Below, piece after piece: positions 12,335 through 64,000 of a DNA stretch of 64,000 nt; the first letter of the stretch is position 1; the number at the start of each line of letters is the position of its first letter. The position numbers were made by a program, and so were the translations under genes. Below the pieces are notes generated by a model that saw nothing but the letters and a program-made list of their open reading frames with translations, was not told where the DNA came from and did not search any database. This stretch comes from Emydura subglobosa (Eukaryota > Chordata > Testudines > Chelidae), in assembly GCA_007922225.1 (NCBI GenBank), contig ML680037.1, positions 4,756,876 through 4,820,875 of the forward strand, given 5' to 3'.

Positions 12335-13114
12335 ACTGGACTCCATTGAAACACACTTTTAACCTTAGCTCATCAAAGTTTATTTGGGAATATTAATATA
12401 TAAAAGATTATTGATTGTAGTGTCTCTCTCTGTTGAGTCCTGTGCAATTTTCCAATATATAAAAGCCATTGTTTCTAGTCTTGCAGACTCATTATATAAC
12501 AGATCTTGTGTGGTATGATATTTTTATGGCAAAGATGGTACTGAAATGCATGTTACAAATTATTGATATCAAAGCATGTTTCATGAAACTAGCCAGAGAG
12601 AGCCTGACCCAAATAGTCACACAAGAATACAGCAGTTATGCATGAATACGTGCAACATTAACTCCGACATTTCATGACTTAAGTGTTTTGCCATGCAACC
12701 TGAATGTTCTCTTTATGGGTTTTGTATAGATACATATTCTGTACCTGTGTGCACACATAATAAGACATGTACACTGAAACTTTGATTTAGCAGGTTTACA
12801 TGTGTTGTACGTAAATACATGCTTATTAGGGTAATTCCTCTATCCTGCCTGCTCCTTTCTGGCTGGCAAGTATGCAAACGAAATGCACAAGAATCCTGCA
12901 CTCTGTGCAGTTCGGAGAGCAGCAGCCTTTTATATTTGAATATCCCCCTGCTTAGAAGAATAGTTACAGTGATGGGACAGCTCTGTCACAAACACATCTA
13001 GCCCCTGCCTTTGTTGTTGCTAGTAATTGTGTTCTAGAGCCATTTTAACAATGCTGTAAACCTCGTTTTGTGAATCTTTCATAAGCTGGCAATTAAAAAA
13101 TAAAAAAACAAAAC

Positions 13115-13241
13115 AGTAACACAATGTACTTCTCTAGCACTTTACACCAAGGAGTTCAAAGAGCCTTACAAATTCTAATTCTCACAACATCCCTTTAAGG
13201 TAGTGAAGTACTATACCCATTTTATAAACAGATAAACATGG
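13115..13241 (+). repeat. ancient interspersed repeat, left piece
   Basis: Sequence such as GCACTTTACACCAAGGAGTT, then CTCACAACATCCCTTTAAGG and CCCATTTTATAAACAGAT, follows the pattern of an old vertebrate repeat. Its continuation resumes at about 14131 after the MITE insertions. Confidence 0.5.
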
Positions 13242-13510
13242 GCCCTGTCTACACTACCAGAATATTTCAAATGATTTTCCTGGCTGCTAACACTGATTCA
13301 GCTCCATTAGTGTTAACCCCACTGGGGCCCCTCATGTGGGATTGCCCAAGATTGGTTGCCACTGTTTTAAGTACCATGTTATCTAATGCTGCTCACAGCA
13401 AGCCACTATTTGGGTTCCGGGACCGCCCATGGCTAAAAGCCCCTCCCCCAGTCTAAGGGGAGGAACTACACAGCAAGCTAGGATGCTTAAAACATTGGTG
13501 GCAGTGTTTT

Positions 13511-13779
13511 GGGGGCTATGTTTACGCTACCGTGGCACACTATAGCACTGCAGCTGTGCCACTGTAGCAGCAGAGCATAGACACTTGCTACAGTGGTGCA
13601 AGGGGTTTTTCTGTTACTGTAATTAATCTACCCCTCTGAGCCGTGGTAGTTCGGTGATGGAAGAATGTATTTATCGACTTACTGCTGTTTGTGCTGAGGC
13701 TTAGGTTGGCTTAACTACATCTCTTAGGGATGAGCGATGTAGCTAGATCCCCCTAAGTTTTAGGTATAGACCAGGTCTT
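13511..13779 (-). mobile_element. Harbinger-like MITE, inner copy A
   Basis: Ends GGGGCTATGTTTACGCTACC and, read inward from the right, AGACCTGGTCTATACC. The interior (GCACTGCAGCTGTGCCACTG, GATGGAAGAATGT) matches inner copy B and the elements at 31777, 38640 and 44520, in opposite orientation to copy B. Confidence 0.65.
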
Positions 13780-13826
13780 ACGTTGCGAATACTTGGCAAC
13801 TTGGAAGGCTCTGAAAAATTTGCTTA

Positions 13827-14110
13827 GGCCAGGTCTACACTAAAAAGTTAAGTCAGCCCAGATAAGTGTCTCTGGGATGTGAAAAATCCACACCCCTGAG
13901 TGACGTAGTTAAGCCGACCTAACCCCTGGTGTAGAGGACATTTAGGTGGATGGAAGAATTCTTCTATGACTTAGCTGCCACCTCTCAGGGAGGTGGATTA
14001 ACAACAGTGATGGCAGAACCCCTCCCACTGCTGCAGTGAGCGGCTACACTGCCGTGCTACAATGGCACAGCTGCAGCTGTACGGGCATAGCAGTTTATAT
14101 GTAGACAACA
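13827..14110 (+). mobile_element. Harbinger-like MITE, inner copy B
   Basis: Starts GGCCAGGTCTACACTAAAAA after TTA and contains the family blocks CACACCCCTGAGTGACGTAG, GATGGAAGAATTCTTC and GCACAGCTGCAGCTG. The right end is near ATATGTAGACAACAT. It is non-coding. Confidence 0.7.
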
Positions 14111-14130
14111 TAGCGTCAGTGTAGACAGTT

Positions 14131-14230
14131 TAGATGTTAAGTAACATTCCCAAACTCATACAGTGACTCAGTGCCAGAGCCAAAGAAGGACTCCTACCTA
14201 CAAGCATTCTGCTCTAAGTACTTAAAAAGC
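14131..14230 (+). repeat. ancient interspersed repeat, right piece
   Basis: GTTAAGTAACATTCCCAAAC, then TCATACAGTGACTCAGTG and GCCAGAGCCAAAGAAGGACT, look like the continuation of the repeat interrupted at 13241. Confidence 0.5.
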
Positions 14231-15718
14231 CCTCTCCTTTAGTTACAAAGGGCAATGTCTAATTGAGAAGGAAAATTCCTTGTGTGGGCGCATTGTATGG
14301 AGTAAGAAAGTTCTTTTGTAAACAATGCTTAACACCACACCCTTTTAGCATGAAATATATCTCCCAGAAGGGAAGGTTCTAATTTGTATTATACTCAAAT
14401 GAAATTGTTTCTGGGCTCATTCAATTACACAGATCCTGTACAGATATTGACTTCCAGCTGTATAGTCAGTTGCTTCACAAGAATCCAATAGCACAAAAAT
14501 CCCTGTGCTCTGACTGGTTGGGGCCATTCAGAACCAACCCCAGCCAGACTTGATCTAAAACATCTCTGAGAGATGAGGAGAACATTTTCAAGTTGCTGCC
14601 GGCCACATCTTCCACTTCATCCTTGAGCAGAGGCACATCATGCAAGTTTCCGTCTTACACTAATATGCGGCTTCAGAATGATCCATCTGGGGACAATCAC
14701 CCCATAACCACCTCACTCAGCTATTTCAGGGAGAGGTGAGGAGAAATTTGTAGGACTAATACACAATGAAATTTCTTCTGGTTTGAGGTGAGGCCCTGGG
14801 CCGCAAAAAGGTAAAAGAGCAACTTCCACCATCATGCTAACCTGAGGGTGCCCTTGTTTGAGGAAATGCTGGCTAAATCAATCTTAGTGGCCTTTGGTCT
14901 CCCAGTTCTGTAGCTCAGAATAAGGGTAGTAACCTATAAAGGGGAGACACCTTAAGTTAACACCTAATTGAAAAAGCACATCCTGTACTAGCAAATTTAT
15001 TATTTTAAATAACCAATTAATTGATTTACAGACCAAGGGTCTTTCCTTATTTTCCTGCAATGCCTTAATCAACCTTGATTTTTTTAAAGCTCTTTACATC
15101 CTCTTACTTCTTTTTCTTATCTTAGGGGCATTCCACACTGCTGTTAATCACACTCGTTCTGAACTCTGAGCATAGACGTGCATCATGTTATGCAAATGGC
15201 CTAGCAGTAGTTTTCCACCCCGGGCCATAGAAATAGCGTCCTGCACACGTTGCACCCACCTATTTTTCAGTTGCCCCGTGGTACACATGAAAGCCCGGAG
15301 CTGCTGGGCGGCGCAGCCGGAGCGTGGGGAGGTGCGCTGAGAATGAGATCCGTTTGCTCAGAACACACGCTGCTTTGGTTGCCATCCCTTTGACTGCAGG
15401 GTGATGGTTATCCTGGGTCCGGCTGCCCGACACAGTACGCACAGTCCGGGCCCTGAAATGCGCACTACTGAGGCGCTCTGGCAGAGGTTATCAAAGGGGG
15501 AGGGAGGGATGATCCCAAAGGGCTGCACCTTGTAACCATAAAAAAGAAAAGGCAAAGACAGCAGGGAGGAGAGTTTAAAAAAACCCCAAGCCCTGAACCG
15601 CTGCAGGCCGACTGCCCGGCCCGGAGAGAGTCTCCTCGGGGACTCAGCAGCTTTTATTCTGCTCCCATTGAAGCTGCGGGTCGCTGGAAGTCAAGCCAGT
15701 GGAGTTTCTCCCCGAGGG
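14231..15718. other. proximal upstream region of SLC9A3
   Basis: No repeat or gene is recognised. Base composition shifts from AT-rich to GC-rich from about 15230 onward, as expected when approaching a CpG-type promoter. Distal control elements may lie here but I cannot identify any. Confidence 0.4.
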
Positions 15719-15855
15719 CTGCGTGTGTGTGTGAGTGCGGGGGTGTCCCCGGGGCNNNNNNNNNNNNNNNNNNNNNNNNNNNNNNNNNNNNNNNNNNNNN
15801 NNNNNNNNNNNNNNNNNNNNNNNNNNNNNNNNNNNNNNNNNNNNNNNNNNNNNNN

Positions 15856-15888
<33 letters not shown>

Positions 15889-16081
15889 GGGGTGCCCCGG
15901 GGCTGCGTGCGTGTGTGTGTGTGTGTGAGTGCGGGGGTGCCCCCAGGACTGCGTGTGTGTGTGAGTGCGGGGGTGCCCCCGGGACTGCGTGTGTGTGTGT
16001 GTGTGTGTGAGTGCGGGGGTGTCCCCGGGGCTGCGTGTGTGTGTGTGTGTGTGTGAGTGCGGGGGTGTCCCCGGGGGCTGC
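15719..16081 (+). repeat. GT-rich minisatellite in the SLC9A3 upstream region
   Basis: Tandem units of about 37-48 bp each contain a GCGTGTGTG run, then GAGTGCGGGGGTG and CCCCGGGGCT or CCCCCGGGAC. At least five units are visible, differing mainly in the number of GT steps and in T/C after GGGGGTG. A run of Ns interrupts the array, so total copy number is unknown. The alternating GT runs and CCCCGGGG palindromes explain the repetitive open frames on both strands. Confidence 0.9.
15756..15855. other. assembly gap (100 N)
   Basis: Exactly 100 Ns inside the minisatellite. A round 100 usually marks a gap of unknown length, so true spacing between upstream sequence and the gene may differ. Confidence 0.98.
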
Positions 16082-16540
16082 GGTCGGCCCTTGCTTGGAG
16101 AAGGATGCCCCCATACTCCTCAGAGGACCGGCTCTTGTCCCAGGAGCGGCGGGGCTCCCTGGCCTCTCGCCCCCCCCTGCTGCTCCGGCTCCATGACCGT
16201 CACTCCCGGGCCCTTCCCCTAGGGCTCGCCGCCCCTGTGCTCCGGTGGCCCGCCCCACCCGGGACCCGATGCCCGCACCCCTGGCGTGCAGGCGCCGGGA
16301 GCCCCCAACCCCCCCGTGCCCAGCGCTGCACGGAGAGTCCGGCTCGGGCTCGGCGGAACATCCCCGGCGGCGCTGCGGGCAGGGCTCGGCGGCGGCAGGG
16401 GCGAGGGGAGCGTAGCTCCGCCTCTGGCGGCTCGGGGACAGCCCCATAAAGGCAGCTGCCGGCGGCGGGCCGCAGGACCCGAGCTGCAGCATCTGCCCGC
16501 GTGCACCGCGCGTGGCGCCTCCGCAGCCCTGCCGGCCCCC

Positions 16541-16583
16541 CACGCGCGCACACACCCGCGCGCGCACACACACACACACACAC
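16541..16583 (+). repeat. (CG)/(CA) dinucleotide run in the predicted 5' leader
   Basis: An alternating purine-pyrimidine run (CGCGCG then CACACA steps) just upstream of the coding start. It is a potential Z-DNA-forming stretch and a likely length-variable site. Confidence 0.85.
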
Positions 16584-16616
16584 CGGGGAGGCGGCAGCCC
16601 GGCCGTGGGCAGGGGG

Positions 16617-16640
16617 ATGCAGGGCACCTGCCCTGCTTGA
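16617..16640 (+). other. short upstream ORF (7 codons plus stop)
   Basis: ATG at 16617 with G at -3 opens a frame reading MQGTCPA before TGA. It would lie in the 5' leader if transcription starts upstream of it, about 115 bases before the NHE3 start. Function is unproven. Confidence 0.4.
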
Positions 16641-16753
16641 CGCCTCCGGTGACTCGGCAGGGGGATCCCGGCGCCGGCACGCACTGAGCCGTCCCCGCCA
16701 GGGGCGAGGACCGAGGGGCGAAGGGATCGGAGCGCGCCGGCCGCTCGCAGCCG

Positions 16754-64000
<47,247 letters not shown>

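Larger units (their letters stand above)
9468..13114. other. upstream intergenic DNA, mostly unassigned
   Basis: Contains the interspersed repeat at 10786-10915, an AAACC run near 11465, an AT-rich tandem stretch at 11870-11945 and a (GAT)n run at 12313-12334. Purine-rich DNA at 10380-10780 yields Glu/Gly-rich frames on + and Ser/Cys/Pro frames on -, typical of compositional artefact. No gene is supported. Confidence 0.5.
13242..14130. mobile_element. outer Harbinger-like MITE of a nested cluster
   Basis: The left end GGGCCCTGTCTACACTACC and the right end, read inward as AACTGTCTACACTGACGC, are proposed as one inverted pair. Two further MITEs sit inside. The outer pairing is inferred from end similarity and position and is less certain than the inner elements. 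Confidence 0.4.
16082..16753 (+). promoter_or_regulatory. CpG-rich promoter and predicted 5' leader of SLC9A3
   Basis: A strongly GC- and CpG-rich stretch directly upstream of the first coding exon. CATAAAG at 16445-16451 is a possible TATA-like box; a start site roughly 30 bases downstream would give a leader of about 270 bases, but this is inference. GC-box-like GGGGCGAGG motifs occur at 16400-16410 and 16701-16709. The leader would contain a CG/CA dinucleotide run (16541-16583) and a short upstream ORF (16617-16640). An in-frame TGA at 16685 closes the NHE3 frame upstream of its first ATG. Confidence 0.65.

Noticed and set aside
15719..16081. CRISPR-like alternation of repeats and variable segments
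   Set aside because: This is a vertebrate minisatellite: units vary by GT slippage and there are no unique spacers or cas genes.
16286..16687. Long + strand open frame upstream of the NHE3 start
   Set aside because: It is in a different frame from NHE3, is GC-driven and contains the CA run; no homologous domain or leader peptide is evident.

Overview
The window looks like reptilian, most likely turtle, genomic DNA; a crocodilian is not excluded. It shows long introns, a CpG-rich promoter, several CR1-type LINE pieces, a MIR-type SINE, and many short inverted-repeat transposons whose ends read like GGCCTGGTCTACACT. No bacterial, plasmid or phage signal is seen. The one host protein-coding gene I can support is SLC9A3 (NHE3, apical Na+/H+ exchanger), on the + strand. 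Five coding exons with canonical splice sites encode about the first 308 residues: 16754-16955, 50161-50463, 60824-60984, 62518-62596 and 63521-63698. Codon phase is consistent across all four junctions. The rest of the gene lies beyond the right edge.

Layout. Positions 1-15.7 kb are gene-free upstream DNA built from decayed repeats: LINE pieces, a Ty3/Gypsy integrase remnant, a 165-bp inverted repeat, hAT-like and Harbinger-like MITEs, and a three-level repeat nest at 13.1-14.2 kb. Positions 15.7-16.96 kb hold a GC-rich promoter region with a GT-rich minisatellite broken by a 100-N assembly gap, a predicted 5' leader with a tiny upstream ORF, and coding exon 1. Intron 1 (33 kb) carries a 2.3-kb minus-strand CR1 inserted inside a MITE with an intact TAA target duplication. 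It also holds a hAT element with an 8-bp target duplication, a SANT-only Harbinger derivative, two strikingly well-preserved hairpins (30.8 and 49.8 kb) and about ten MITEs. Intron 2 (10 kb) contains an almost full-length, decayed two-gene PIF/Harbinger transposon (51127-55097) with a HARBI1-like transposase and a divergent, spliced SANT/Myb-like partner gene. Introns 3 and 4 are short and show nothing notable.

How it fits together. The host content is the 5' third of a single transporter gene. The transposons are passengers, but their nesting gives a relative history, and the Harbinger copy shares its terminal sequence with many of the small elements, suggesting a common mobilising source. 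I found no convincing new biological system. The observations most worth checking are the promoter minisatellite and gap, the NHE3 N-terminus that lacks an evident leader, and the two near-perfect hairpins in intron 1.
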